64,000 bases of DNA, taken from positions 13,771-77,770 of the forward strand of contig JAEYWD010000092.1 in assembly GCA_023429135.1 (NCBI GenBank), read 5' to 3'. Positions 52,798-61,987 of this stretch are shown piece by piece. Source of the DNA: Bacteroidota bacterium (GTDB lineage: Bacteria > Bacteroidota > Bacteroidia > Bacteroidales > JAAUTT01). A model generated the notes under the pieces. The model did not search any database. It was not told the origin of the DNA and saw nothing but the letters and a program-made list of their open reading frames with translations. The translations under genes and the position numbers were made by a program. Each line of letters starts with the position of its first letter. Within the stretch, counting starts at the first letter, position 1.

Positions 52798-55260
52798 ATG
52801 CTGTATTCGGGTGAGGGGATAGCCATTTCGGTGAGAGACAGAAAAATTTCTTACAAAGAGTTATTTCAGAAGGTTAATTTATTTTCCTCAGCTTTTAAAA
52901 ATAGAGCCGGACATGCGGTTATTTATTCCGACAACCGGGTGGGTTGGGCTTATGCATTTTATTCGGTATGGAACAACGGCATGGTGCCAGTTCCTGTCGA
53001 TTATCTTTTAAAGAAGGATGACCTCGTTTATATTTTTAAGGATTGCAATCCTTCAGTGATATTTACCACCTCTGAAAAAAGAGATCTGGTGCTGGATTCG
53101 CTGGCTGAAGCCACAGTTGAAGCTCAGGTGCTTGTTATAGACGAGATGGAGCATCTACTTTCAGGATCGTTTTCCGACAAAATTGCTTTAAAATATCTTC
53201 CCGGCGATACGGCAGTTATTATCTATACCAGCGGCACTACCGGAAAGCCCAAAGGGGTAATGCTATCGTTTGAGAATCTTAAAGTCAACATTGAGGCCGT
53301 AAGTAAACGAATTCCTATTTATACTCAAAAAGATACCACTTTGATGCTGTTGCCCCTGCATCATATTTTGCCTTTACTGGGAACGCTGGTAATTCCGCTT
53401 TATACAGGCGGATCGGTCGCTATTTGCCCATCCATGGCTTCCGAAGATATTTTAAAGGTGCTCAACGAAAACAAAGTTTCGCTTGTAATTGGTGTTCCAA
53501 GGCTGTATACTGCTATTCGCGGAGGATTAATCGATAAAATAAATAAAAAGCCTTTTGCCCGGTTACTTTTCAAACTCGCCAGAGGCGTTAATTCACTAGG
53601 TTTTTCGCGGTTTATTTTTGGTTCAGTTCAAAGAAAATTTGGAGGAAGTATAAGATATCTTGTTTCGGGAGGCGCTGCCCTTGATGTTGATGTGCACCGC
53701 GACATGCGGACTGTCGGTTTTGAAATTCTCGAAGGTTATGGAATGACGGAAGCTGCACCCATGATCACATTTGCCCGTCCGGGGAAAGTTAAGGTAGGTT
53801 CTCCCGGCGAAGCACTTTTTTGTACACAAATTGACATCCGCAATGGCGAAATAGTTGTTTCCGGTACTAATATTATGAAAGGCTACCTCAATAAACCTGA
53901 AGAAACTGCCGATGTGCTGCGTGACCACTGGCTCTATACCGGCGATCTGGGATATCTCGATAAAGAAGGATTCCTTTTTATTACTGGTCGCAAAAAAGAA
54001 ATAATTGTTTTAAGTAACGGGAAAAATATCAATCCGGTGGAAATAGAGGAACAGTTGCTTAAAGTGCATCCTGTTGTGAAGGAGGCTGGCGTTTTTCAGG
54101 ATGGAGACAGGCTGAGAGCCATTATTGTTCCCGATTTGAAGATTTACGGTGACCAGGACTTTGAAAATATCCGGGAATATCTCAGACTGAATGTTTTTCA
54201 ACCTTATAATCAGTCAGTAGTACCTTATAAAATGGTACTCAGCTTCAGCGTATCAACCGAAGAGCTACCAAAGACAAGAATTGGCAAAATTCAGCGTTTT
54301 AAGCTTAAAGATCTGGCTATAGAGCCTGAAGCTAAAAACGAAGACCAACAACATATTAAGCTCGAAGAGTATCAGATATTAAAGCATTATCTTGAGAATG
54401 AAAAGAAAATGAAGGTATTGCCTTCGCATCATCTGGAAATGGATCTGGGTCTTGACTCCCTGGATAAAGTAAGTCTCCAGGTTTTTATTGAATCTACTTT
54501 CGGAATCCAGATGGAAATTGCCGATATTGTTAAGTTCGAAACTATTCTTGCTTTAAGCGAATTTGTTCATTCCCATAAACTGAAACAAAAAGCTGAAAAG
54601 ATCAACTGGTCGGAAATTCTTAAGCAGAAAATTCATCTTAAACTACCCTCGACTTGGATAACAGGAAATGTAATTTTTAAGCTCTCCAAGGTTTTCTTTT
54701 CGTTGTATTTCAGGTTCAGACCAAAAGGCCGGAAGAATATTCCCGACAATAGTCCATGCATTTTTGTTGCTAATCACCAGAGTTTTATCGACGGACTGTT
54801 TCTGGCATCGCTGCTTAAGTTTAAATTGATGCGTAAAACATATTTTTACGCGAAGGAAAAACATGTTCGCAATCCGTTTGTAAAATTCCTGGCTAACCGC
54901 AATAATATCATCATTATGGACCTGAACCATAACCTGAAGGAATCGATTCAGAAAATGGCCGAAGTACTGCGAAAAAAGCGAAATCTTATTATTTTCCCGG
55001 AAGGAACCCGAACCAAAGATGGAAAGATTGGCGATTTTAAGAAAACCTTTGCAATTTTAAGCCGTGAGTTGAATGTGCCTGTCGTTCCGGTTAGCATCAG
55101 CGGTGCCTTTGAGGCATTACCCAAAGGAAGTTTTTTCCCGAAGCCGTTTAAGAAAATTAAAGTTGAATTTCATCAACCCATTTACCCCGAAAATCATTCT
55201 TACGATTCACTTTCTGATTTGGTGAGAAATAAAATAGAAGGAAATGTAGATGTAGCTTGA
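52798..55260 (+). CDS. Three-domain fusion: AMP-forming acyl ligase, acyl carrier protein, PlsC acyltransferase
   Basis: An 820-aa cytoplasmic or membrane-associated enzyme. Residues about 1-505 form the adenylate-forming ligase: phosphate-binding IIYTSGTTGKPKGVMLS, GYGMTEAAPM, LYTGDLGYLDKEG and GRKKEIIVLSNGKNI. Residues about 520-600 are an acyl-carrier domain with phosphopantetheine Ser in DLGLDSLDKVS (S554). Residues about 635-800 are a PlsC-type acyltransferase with H660/D665 in NHQSFIDG and FPEGTRTKDGKIG. The plan suggests loading of a fatty acid onto the internal ACP and transfer to a lysophospholipid or glycerol acceptor, similar to Aas but with a built-in ACP. Single gene. Confidence 0.92.
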   Translation: MLYSGEGIAISVRDRKISYKELFQKVNLFSSAFKNRAGHAVIYSDNRVGWAYAFYSVWNNGMVPVPVDYLLKKDDLVYIFKDCNPSVIFTTSEKRDLVLDSLAEATVEAQVLVIDEMEHLLSGSFSDKIALKYLPGDTAVIIYTSGTTGKPKGVMLSFENLKVNIEAVSKRIPIYTQKDTTLMLLPLHHILPLLGTLVIPLYTGGSVAICPSMASEDILKVLNENKVSLVIGVPRLYTAIRGGLIDKINKKPFARLLFKLARGVNSLGFSRFIFGSVQRKFGGSIRYLVSGGAALDVDVHRDMRTVGFEILEGYGMTEAAPMITFARPGKVKVGSPGEALFCTQIDIRNGEIVVSGTNIMKGYLNKPEETADVLRDHWLYTGDLGYLDKEGFLFITGRKKEIIVLSNGKNINPVEIEEQLLKVHPVVKEAGVFQDGDRLRAIIVPDLKIYGDQDFENIREYLRLNVFQPYNQSVVPYKMVLSFSVSTEELPKTRIGKIQRFKLKDLAIEPEAKNEDQQHIKLEEYQILKHYLENEKKMKVLPSHHLEMDLGLDSLDKVSLQVFIESTFGIQMEIADIVKFETILALSEFVHSHKLKQKAEKINWSEILKQKIHLKLPSTWITGNVIFKLSKVFFSLYFRFRPKGRKNIPDNSPCIFVANHQSFIDGLFLASLLKFKLMRKTYFYAKEKHVRNPFVKFLANRNNIIIMDLNHNLKESIQKMAEVLRKKRNLIIFPEGTRTKDGKIGDFKKTFAILSRELNVPVVPVSISGAFEALPKGSFFPKPFKKIKVEFHQPIYPENHSYDSLSDLVRNKIEGNVDVA

Positions 55261-55350
55261 TTAGTAGTAAGTATCAAGTCGTAAGCAATACCTGATGATT
55301 CTATCCCGCAACCAGCAATCTGACTGCTACCTGGAGGCTTGCAAATGTTT

Positions 55351-56130
55351 CTATTCTCCCCGTTGCCTTACCACTTCGTACATAAATACGGCGGCGGCAT
55401 TTGAAACATTCAGGGAGCTGATTTTGCCCAAAACCGGCAACTTGACAAGATCGTCGCAAATGCTCAGTATTTCAGGTTCAATACCGGTATCTTCCGATCC
55501 CATCACAATACAAACCGGTCCAGTATAATCAGACTTATGATATAGAATTTCAGCTTTTTCGGTGGCAGCAACCAGTTTTATGCCGCTATCTTTCAGCAGT
55601 TGCAGGCTTTTTTTGAACATAGCGGTTCTGCATACAGGCATGTAGTTTAACGCGCCCGAAGATGTTTTCATGGCATCGGCATTTAACTGTGCCGATCCTT
55701 TTTCGGGGAGCAGCATTGCGTTTACACCGGCGCACTCAGCAGTGCGGGCAATCGAACCCAGGTTCCGAACATCGGTAATACCATCGAGTGCAATTATAAA
55801 AGGAGTAATTCCCTGTTCATACAGTCCGGGAACAATATCTTCAATTTTTTGTAAGGGTACGGGCGATATAAAAGCAACTACTCCCTGGTGGTTTTTTCGT
55901 GTTATGGAATTGAGTTTTTCCTCGGGAACAAGCTGGTAGTTGGAATGATGCTCCCGCATTACCGCGTACAATTCATTGATCAACTCGCCGCTCAGGCCTT
56001 TTTTGATCAGAATCTTGTCGATATCCTTACCGGCTTCAATGGCTTCAATTACAGGCCGTAACCCAAATATAAAGTTATTATCTTTTTCTCTTGACTGAAA
56101 TCCGGGCTTCCTGTAATTATTCTTGAACAT
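55351..56130 (-). CDS. TrmH/RlmB-type RNA 2'-O-methyltransferase
   Basis: A 259-aa SPOUT enzyme. N-terminal substrate-binding domain (about 20-100, FGLRPVIEAIEAGKDIDKIL) and the SpoU core with motif 1 ALDGITDVRNLGSIARTAE, motif 2 IVMGSEDTGIEPEIL and motif 3 KISSLNVSNAAAVFMYEV. It methylates a ribose in 23S rRNA (RlmB type) or tRNA; the target cannot be read. A perfect -7 box (minus-strand TACATTTG, 56150-56157) lies 20 nt before its start. Confidence 0.93.
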   Translation of the reverse strand: MFKNNYRKPGFQSREKDNNFIFGLRPVIEAIEAGKDIDKILIKKGLSGELINELYAVMREHHSNYQLVPEEKLNSITRKNHQGVVAFISPVPLQKIEDIVPGLYEQGITPFIIALDGITDVRNLGSIARTAECAGVNAMLLPEKGSAQLNADAMKTSSGALNYMPVCRTAMFKKSLQLLKDSGIKLVAATEKAEILYHKSDYTGPVCIVMGSEDTGIEPEILSICDDLVKLPVLGKISSLNVSNAAAVFMYEVVRQRGE

Positions 56131-56149
56131 GACATTATTTTTAGAAATG

Positions 56150-56157
56150 CAAATGTA
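56150..56157 (-). promoter_or_regulatory. -7 box for the methyltransferase gene (minus strand)
   Basis: CAAATGTA on the plus strand reads TACATTTG on the minus strand (TAnnTTTG), 20 nt before the ATG at 56130. Confidence 0.5.
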
Positions 56158-56258
56158 GAAAAAAAAGGCGAGGGGAGAAGTGCCAGAGGTTGAATGATTA
56201 TCAGGAGTGCCTGTCGTTTCTAATAGTTGTGTCGTTTGTATTTAGTTGCACAGCCTTA

Positions 56259-56552
56259 TTATCTGATTAACTTTCTAAAATCGCAGGCCTTCTTATAAAA
56301 TGCTTTATCCTCACCAAATTCAATAATACGGGCAACTTTGCTATTACAAACGTTGCACGTTCCACGCACTAAAATGTCGTTCAGTTTAGTAAGATATATT
56401 TCCTGGACATCAATCCCTTTTTTGGTAATAACACCGCATTCGGAGCAATAAACGCCTTCGTCAAGCAAAAATTGAAAGCCTCGTTTTTGTTCATCATTAA
56501 GCAATATGGCTAATTGAAACTGATTGATTTTTATTTCAGATAAATGCCCCAT
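56259..56552 (-). CDS. Small protein with zinc-ribbon-like cysteines
   Basis: A 97-aa cytoplasmic protein; the ATG at 56552 (MGHLSEIKINQF) is preferred over a GTG four codons upstream. Two Cys pairs, EGVYCSECGVITKKG and RGTCNVCNSKVARI, could bind one zinc ion. The rest is helical and charged. It starts 24 nt after the phospholipase-D-type gene (same strand), so it may be cotranscribed. Unknown function. Confidence 0.6.
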   Translation of the reverse strand: MGHLSEIKINQFQLAILLNDEQKRGFQFLLDEGVYCSECGVITKKGIDVQEIYLTKLNDILVRGTCNVCNSKVARIIEFGEDKAFYKKACDFRKLIR

Positions 56553-56576
56553 TATAATTGTCACAATTAATTATTT

Positions 56577-58130
56577 CTATAATATCTCTTTGGGAATTAT
56601 TTTTTTGGCAAAAGTCTTTACCCTTTTAGTTTTGCTTACATACGAATCGGGATTAAAATCCAGGGTTGTACGCCACGAGTTCTCGGGTTTGTATTCTTCT
56701 TCCATACCTTTTAATACACTCTGTGCTATTTGCCTGGAATGGATTACAGCAAAGCATTCGGTATTTAAATTGGCACTGCGGGGATCGAGATTAAAAGTGC
56801 CGATTACGGTTATGGTGCCATCTACTACCATCGATTTGGCATGAAGTCCAAAAACAGGCGTATAGTTTAACTTTTTCTGCAGAGCTCCGGTGGCCATTTT
56901 TACTCTTTCGGCAGCGTCGGGGCGAAATTCATATATTTCCACTCCGGTTCGGAGTAAATCCTTTCTGTTTTTCTGATATCCTGCAAAAGCTTCGGTATTA
57001 TCGGTTGAGGCCAGACTATTGGTAAGTATTCTTATTCTTACACCCCGGGCCACCGCGTCCTTAAAAAGCTTTTGTCCAACTTCAGTGGTAATCAGGTAGG
57101 GACTTTGTATGTCAATGCTATGCTTTGCCTGCGTGATTAAACTGATAAGTTCGCTGGTGGTAATACTTCCGCCTTTTAATCCTTTGGTGCCATCGTTTTT
57201 ACCTGGCAAATCGGTTACAAAAAATGCGCTGTCGGTCCAGACAACTCCGCCCGATTTAATTATTTCGTGAAATACTGCGGGGAGGTTTTGAATCTGCTCA
57301 CGCAATTGAGGCCAGAAGTTTTCGGGATTGCAGGCATATTGATGTAATCGCTCAAAACGGTTCTCATCCGAAAAGGTATTGTCCTTCTCCTCCACAAGTT
57401 GATTTACCGGTACTGAAAGCGGACTGTTCCAGAAGGTTTCGAACGATGTTTCCATTGCTTTTACTGCTTTACCCATCAGCAATACATCTCTGTCGCGAAA
57501 ATTATATTCGTGATCATAATCGAAATATTCATCGGCAACATTTCTTCCACCGGTTATGGCTATTTTTCCATCTACAGCAAAAATTTTATTGTGCATGCGT
57601 TGGTTTACACTTCTGAAATTGGTTGCCAGTTTCCCGATTTTCTGAAAGATATTCTTGCCCAGGTTCACTCCGGGGTTGTAAATCTTTATGGAGATATTTT
57701 TATGCGAATCGATGGTGAGAATCTCATGGATGCCCGCTTCGACCATTATATCATCGACAATAATCCGCACCTGTACACCGCGATCGGCAGCTCGTACCAG
57801 GTAGTCGGTTGCTATTAGCCCTACATTGTCGGTTGAAAAAATAAAGTACTGAACATCTATGGTTTTCTCCGCATGTTCGCAAAACCAGGCTCGGGTGAGC
57901 AAGGAACCTCCACCGTCTTCAAGCACATACACACCGGTTTTGGTATCGAGTAATTTTTGAAAAGGCAATAGTTCTGTACTAAGTTTTGTAGTATCGGTAT
58001 TGTGAATGCTGGAGCAGAAGTCATTCAGTTGTGGAGGAACTATTTCTTTCTCCTTCCCTGGCCAAAGCAATCCTGCAATGCAGAGAAGAAAAATAACAAT
58101 TATAGCAATCAGGCCTTTTCGGTTTTTCAT
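56577..58130 (-). CDS. Phospholipase D/cardiolipin-synthase-type protein
   Basis: A 517-aa protein; the ATG at 58130 gives an N-terminal signal-anchor (KNRKGLIAIIVIFLLCIAGLL) and is preferred over an upstream GTG. Two HKD motifs: MHNKIFAVDGKIAITGGRN and LHAKSMVVDGTITVIGTFN, the second followed by DPRSANLNTE. Members form a phosphohistidine intermediate and make cardiolipin or hydrolyse phospholipids; the periplasmic face is likely. The small zinc-ribbon-like gene follows. Confidence 0.88.
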   Translation of the reverse strand: MKNRKGLIAIIVIFLLCIAGLLWPGKEKEIVPPQLNDFCSSIHNTDTTKLSTELLPFQKLLDTKTGVYVLEDGGGSLLTRAWFCEHAEKTIDVQYFIFSTDNVGLIATDYLVRAADRGVQVRIIVDDIMVEAGIHEILTIDSHKNISIKIYNPGVNLGKNIFQKIGKLATNFRSVNQRMHNKIFAVDGKIAITGGRNVADEYFDYDHEYNFRDRDVLLMGKAVKAMETSFETFWNSPLSVPVNQLVEEKDNTFSDENRFERLHQYACNPENFWPQLREQIQNLPAVFHEIIKSGGVVWTDSAFFVTDLPGKNDGTKGLKGGSITTSELISLITQAKHSIDIQSPYLITTEVGQKLFKDAVARGVRIRILTNSLASTDNTEAFAGYQKNRKDLLRTGVEIYEFRPDAAERVKMATGALQKKLNYTPVFGLHAKSMVVDGTITVIGTFNLDPRSANLNTECFAVIHSRQIAQSVLKGMEEEYKPENSWRTTLDFNPDSYVSKTKRVKTFAKKIIPKEIL

Positions 58131-58332
58131 ATCAGAAAATATATGCACTGAATAAGGATGAAAAAGTAATCAATAATTTTTGAATAATGAATTTCTTAAT
58201 CAGAAAGCTGAATTGTCCTGCTAAAGGGAATGAATGCCACCAATATATCTGTTACTGGAGATTATAAGAATGTTGATCAGCATTTCTATTTGAAATAAGT
58301 CCAGGTTTTAGGCTTAGAATTAAGCTATATGA

Positions 58333-58533
58333 TTATTGTGACCTGTACTTTTTTACAAGGGTGAATGTTAAAAGTATTATTCCGCTTACAAAGAGCGGAT
58401 ATGAAATCAGATTCAGAGCCAAACCAGAAAAGTACAGGATGTAAGGCGGATCAAAACCATAAATAGCTGATAATTTATTTCCACCAAAATAAAATGTTAT
58501 AGCAAAGAATAGAAGTATGAGAGCTTTCTTCAT
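58333..58533 (-). CDS. Small two-span membrane protein
   Basis: A 66-aa protein: N-terminal span (KKALILLFFAITFYFGG), a short loop, a second span (LFVSGIILLTFTLVKK). Starts 1 nt after the stop of the 249-aa gene, so tightly cotranscribed. No family recognised. Confidence 0.6.
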   Translation of the reverse strand: MKKALILLFFAITFYFGGNKLSAIYGFDPPYILYFSGLALNLISYPLFVSGIILLTFTLVKKYRSQ

Positions 58534-58534
58534 T

Positions 58535-59284
58535 CTACATTTTCTTTTGCTTAATTACCAAGGCCTCTGTCCATAAGCTTTTCCAATCTTCGTGGGTAAA
58601 TTTAGCCGGGCTAAGACTCCAGTTTTCTGCTATTTTCATTACAAATTCTTCATCCGGAAATACCAGGTCCTCTCTGTCGTAATACCCTTCTTCCACAGCT
58701 TCTTCTGAAAATGTATTCAACAGGTGATATTGTTTTTCAAAGTCAGATGGCTCTCCTTCAATACATTTGTTTTCGCCCGATTCGCCTAAATATGAATAAA
58801 TCCTGAGTATAGAACCATTTAATGCTTTTGCCCAGCAATGATATTCTACAATGCGGTGTGTGGCAAAAAACTGAACTTCTCCAAATTGAGAACTGAGATG
58901 CGTGAGAATCACTTTTAAGTCGGCAAGACTTTCCTTACTGTCGCCAACAGGTATTTCTCCTATTATAAATACCCATCCGTTCATGGGAGATGTTAACGAA
59001 ACTGACCAGTTGGGGTATTTAAAGATCAACTTATGAGGTGCATTTTCTTCCAGACTTTTAATGAAACTGGCGATTTCTGTGTTGTTGTTTGCTTTTATTG
59101 CAAGCCACCAGCTTTTGTACCCGAAATATTCGGGTTCGCCCTTAAAATCTTCTATCTGGAGTTTTATTTCAGATGTATCCGATTCAACAGTTTTATTTTG
59201 TAGTGAAGCCTGTTTTTTTGTCATTGATATTCCTTTCCAAAGAATGGCAACTATTATGATGGTGGCTAAAAAGTACGATAACAT
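58535..59284 (-). CDS. Membrane-anchored protein of unknown function
   Basis: A 249-aa protein with an N-terminal anchor (SYFLATIIIVAILWKGISM) and an acidic soluble domain (about 45-245) with tracts such as KSWWLAIKANNNTEIASFI, PNWSVSLTSPMNGWVFIIG and YHCWAKALNGSILRIYSY. Acidic and Trp-rich; the overall pattern recalls a widespread uncharacterised bacterial family of about 200 aa that lacks catalytic motifs. It lies between the GT39-like gene (61-nt gap) and a small membrane gene (1 nt). Confidence 0.65.
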   Translation of the reverse strand: MLSYFLATIIIVAILWKGISMTKKQASLQNKTVESDTSEIKLQIEDFKGEPEYFGYKSWWLAIKANNNTEIASFIKSLEENAPHKLIFKYPNWSVSLTSPMNGWVFIIGEIPVGDSKESLADLKVILTHLSSQFGEVQFFATHRIVEYHCWAKALNGSILRIYSYLGESGENKCIEGEPSDFEKQYHLLNTFSEEAVEEGYYDREDLVFPDEEFVMKIAENWSLSPAKFTHEDWKSLWTEALVIKQKKM

Positions 59285-59345
59285 GCTGGTAGACTATGAT
59301 TTAATGATGTATTTTCTGATTTATAAAGTTAAGGATAATATTTAA

Positions 59346-60842
59346 TCATGGCAGGGGCTTTTCCCCTTTGTACCGAAGATGATAAATAGCAATCCAGCTT
59401 CCATATTCCACCTTATTATCGGTAACAGTATCAGTTTTCATAATTTCGGATTCGGATAATATAAGATCGAGATTCTTTTGATTCAGATCGAGATTGAGGT
59501 ATTTTACCACGCAGAACTCTTCTCCAGCATCCAGGAATTCATTTGGTTTTGAGAATTGATGAATAGCCGAAAAAGCATCTACATTCGACATTTCGGCTTT
59601 AAGCCAGTAATGCTGTAATTTGTTGCCTTTGCTGTATTCTGTTAGAGGTCCTGCTGTTATTTCGGTAATATGTACAATTTTACTGATGCCGGGATACTCC
59701 TTTACCAGATGTTGTACTGTTTGATTGTAAGGTCCATACGAGAAGTAGAATGTTGAATATGAAATTTTTAATCCCAGAAATAATATGGCAGCTATTAAAG
59801 TGTATATCAGAACTTTTGATCTAAGATGCATAAAAAGGATAGTGTGAGGAATTATAAGCATAACCACAATAGCCATTACATACCTGTGAAACAAAAAAGG
59901 CTGTGAAAACAGAGAGATAATCGAAACAATGAGCAATGTGCCAAGAAAAATTGAGAGTGCCAGCCAAAGTATTATCCTGTATTCGGCTAATGGTTTCGTA
60001 AAGCTTTTGAAAACGGTAAAAACAAGAAGACTGTACATCAAAATCATTAGTGCTGTGGCATAACCCGTTGTCCAATATTGCTCGGTGAAAGGAATTGTAA
60101 AGCACGAAAGCAGAGTAGAAAAACTCACTTCGGGAGCCCAGAAAGCATGCTGAACTTTTTTTACCTGCACTATCATCATTTGAAGCCATGGTAAAAACAG
60201 TATGCCTGCCGTTACCACCATTATGAAGTGCGGCAGCCATTTTCGGTTTCTGGTTACAACCAGGTATACAAAAACAAAAGCGTTCGCTGTAAAAGCAGCT
60301 ATCGTGCTGTAATAGTGCATATACATTGCAGCTATGGTGAATACAAAAAGGAGAATGAGGTTTTTGTTTTCGCCCGATTTTAGAAACAGGTACGAATAAA
60401 TAAATACTCCGGTAGTTGCGAAAGCCGCCCATGTATACATCCGGGCTTCGTGCGAATATGATGCCAGCATTGGTATGGAAAGCAGCAACAGGCAAAAATA
60501 CAGTGCACCTTTTTGTCCGAAAATTTTACGGCCGGCAAAGTATCCAACTAAAAATGTTGAAAGTACTCCAATTACAGAAAACACACGCAGCGATATGGCG
60601 CTCAACCCGAATACTGAAGTAAATAATTTTAATAGCAAATAATAAAGCGGAGGGTGTAAATCATTCCGCAGCTTTACGAAAAATTCCGACAAGGAGCCAT
60701 CAATCATTGCTTTCGTATAGATTTCATCGCTCCATAAATCGCTGAAACCAAGGTTGAAAAGATGAAAAGCTGCAGCAAAAACAAAGAGCAGAATAAATAA
60801 TATCCAGTTATACCTGCTTATCAGAATTCCGATGTTTTTCAT
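59346..60842 (-). CDS. GT39-like (PMT/ArnT-type) membrane glycosyltransferase
   Basis: A 498-aa polytopic protein with about 11 spans. The first periplasmic loop carries FSDLWSDEIYTKAM with the Asp-Glu pair, the catalytic acidic motif of dolichyl/undecaprenyl-phosphate-sugar transferases, and NDLHPPLYYLLLKLF; the second loop has SYSHEARMYTW. C-terminal 110 residues are soluble. It transfers a sugar from a polyprenyl-phosphate carrier to an acceptor in the periplasm; donor and acceptor are unknown. Confidence 0.87.
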   Translation of the reverse strand: MKNIGILISRYNWILFILLFVFAAAFHLFNLGFSDLWSDEIYTKAMIDGSLSEFFVKLRNDLHPPLYYLLLKLFTSVFGLSAISLRVFSVIGVLSTFLVGYFAGRKIFGQKGALYFCLLLLSIPMLASYSHEARMYTWAAFATTGVFIYSYLFLKSGENKNLILLFVFTIAAMYMHYYSTIAAFTANAFVFVYLVVTRNRKWLPHFIMVVTAGILFLPWLQMMIVQVKKVQHAFWAPEVSFSTLLSCFTIPFTEQYWTTGYATALMILMYSLLVFTVFKSFTKPLAEYRIILWLALSIFLGTLLIVSIISLFSQPFLFHRYVMAIVVMLIIPHTILFMHLRSKVLIYTLIAAILFLGLKISYSTFYFSYGPYNQTVQHLVKEYPGISKIVHITEITAGPLTEYSKGNKLQHYWLKAEMSNVDAFSAIHQFSKPNEFLDAGEEFCVVKYLNLDLNQKNLDLILSESEIMKTDTVTDNKVEYGSWIAIYHLRYKGEKPLP

Positions 60843-61008
60843 AATTTGTACTGAAGGTTTTGCGGTTGTAACTTAAATAATTTCGAGGCAGCTATCTGTA
60901 ATGCAGAATTATGAAATTTTCAATTGAAATCAAAATTTAAGCAACAGCGAAATCATGATATTCATAGGTCGCTGCATTGTGTGGTGTAGGTATATGCTTA
61001 TCTGCTGG

Positions 61009-61348
61009 CTATTTCTTTGATGTTTGTGCCTTATTGTTAAACTGTAAACACAAGTCTATCCAATATTCCAAGTCATTCTTGTCTATAAATCCATTCGGCT
61101 CAATATAACAATAGCCTTTAAGTTTTTTACCTTTCATTATCATGGGTAAAAAACCAGGTTTTTCAGTTAACTCATCGGTCAGTCCGGGGTCAAAACGGCA
61201 CATCAGGTTTTCACCGCTTACATTAACGCACATTTTTCCATTAATCATGAAGGCTAATCCAGCAAACATTTTCTTTTCTTCCACCCTAATCTCAGGAAAG
61301 CGTTTTAAATATTTTTTTCCTTTCGGCAAGTTTTATATCATAAGCCAT
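61009..61348 (-). pseudogene. TfoX N-terminal-domain protein with apparent frameshift
   Basis: The main frame (TTG at 61329 to the stop at 61009, 106 aa) matches a TfoX_N protein (EEKKMFAGLAFMINGKMCVN, MKGKKLKGYCYIEPNG). The natural start of the family (MAYD.KLAER) is visible 19 nt further upstream at ATG 61348, but in another frame: MAYDIKLAERK. A run of seven A on the coding strand (61312-61318, T on the plus strand) separates them; with six A the two parts would join as MAYDIKLAERKKYLKRFPEI. Hence an indel in a homopolymer has broken the frame, or the A-run is slippery. The start codon used in life is therefore unclear. Confidence 0.65.
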
Positions 61349-61529
61349 GTTGTTTATTTTTTCTTGTTATTGGCAATAAGTAAAGAAAAGTTCAACCTCC
61401 GATAAACATTTTGTTAAGGAATTGGCAGAATTCATACATTTAAAATCAATCTGTTTAGAAAATATTCAAATTAATGCATGTTGCTGCCTAACAACGAGAC
61501 CGCACTAGAGGTTCGTTGTCATTTCCGTC

Positions 61530-61871
61530 TTATTTTCCAATTATTTTCTTTCTGTGGTTTTGTCCCCAATCACGCAATGCTTTCATTACTTCATATAAAG
61601 TTTCTGCGTGTTCTGTAACTTCGTATTCAACTGTCGGTGGAAATGTGTCGTAAACTTTCCGATTAACAAGATGATTTGCTTCCAAGTCTTTCAGTTCTTT
61701 TGACAACATTTTGTCGCTAATTCCTTCAACATCTCTTGCAATTTCTTTGAAACGTTTTGCACCGCCCGACAACGAGAATAAAATCGGAAGTTTCCAATTG
61801 CCGTTCAATGTTTCCATTGCATCTTTTATAGCACGAATGCCTGTTGAATCACATTTAATTGTCTTTGCCAT
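61530..61871 (-). CDS. HxlR-family transcriptional regulator
   Basis: A 113-aa winged-helix protein: N-terminal KCDSTGIRAIKDAMETLNGNWKLPILFSL, the HTH tract KRFKEIARDVEGISDKMLSKELKDLE and the wing VEYEVTEHAETLYEVMKAL. HxlR proteins often repress a divergently oriented gene, here a DoxX-like gene, and respond to redox or small-molecule signals. Conserved Cys near the N-terminus (C8) could be a sensor. Divergent operator described separately. Confidence 0.93.
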   Translation of the reverse strand: MAKTIKCDSTGIRAIKDAMETLNGNWKLPILFSLSGGAKRFKEIARDVEGISDKMLSKELKDLEANHLVNRKVYDTFPPTVEYEVTEHAETLYEVMKALRDWGQNHRKKIIGK

Positions 61872-61891
61872 TGCAGAACAGAATTACATTA

Positions 61892-61960
61892 CTAACCCAA
61901 ACGTAAGCGCTAACTTTTGGGTTAGTGCTTACCAACGGTTAGCGAATGTAGATAATTTTG
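61892..61960. promoter_or_regulatory. Divergent operator/promoter region of hxlR and doxX genes
   Basis: CTAACCCAAA (61892-61901) pairs with TTTGGGTTAG (61916-61925), and GTAAGCGCTA (61903-61912) with TAGTGCTTAC (61923-61932, one mismatch). A minus-strand -7 box TACGTTTG (plus-strand 61898-61905) serves hxlR, 27 nt upstream of its ATG at 61871, and a plus-strand -7 box TAATTTTG (61953-61960) serves doxX. The dyads cover the hxlR -7 and the area upstream of the doxX -7, as expected for autorepression. Confidence 0.65.
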
Positions 61961-61987
61961 TAACGTCACACAAATAAATTAAAAGAG

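Noticed and set aside
59821..60495. Minus-strand 224-codon frame inside the GT39-like gene
   Set aside because: It overlaps the glycosyltransferase in another frame of the same strand and has a Cys/His/Phe-rich composition with no motif.
61486..61512. GCCTAAC followed by a dyad, resembling half of an integron attC site
   Set aside because: No matching GTTRRRY partner at the right distance and no integrase nearby; more likely an ordinary imperfect hairpin.
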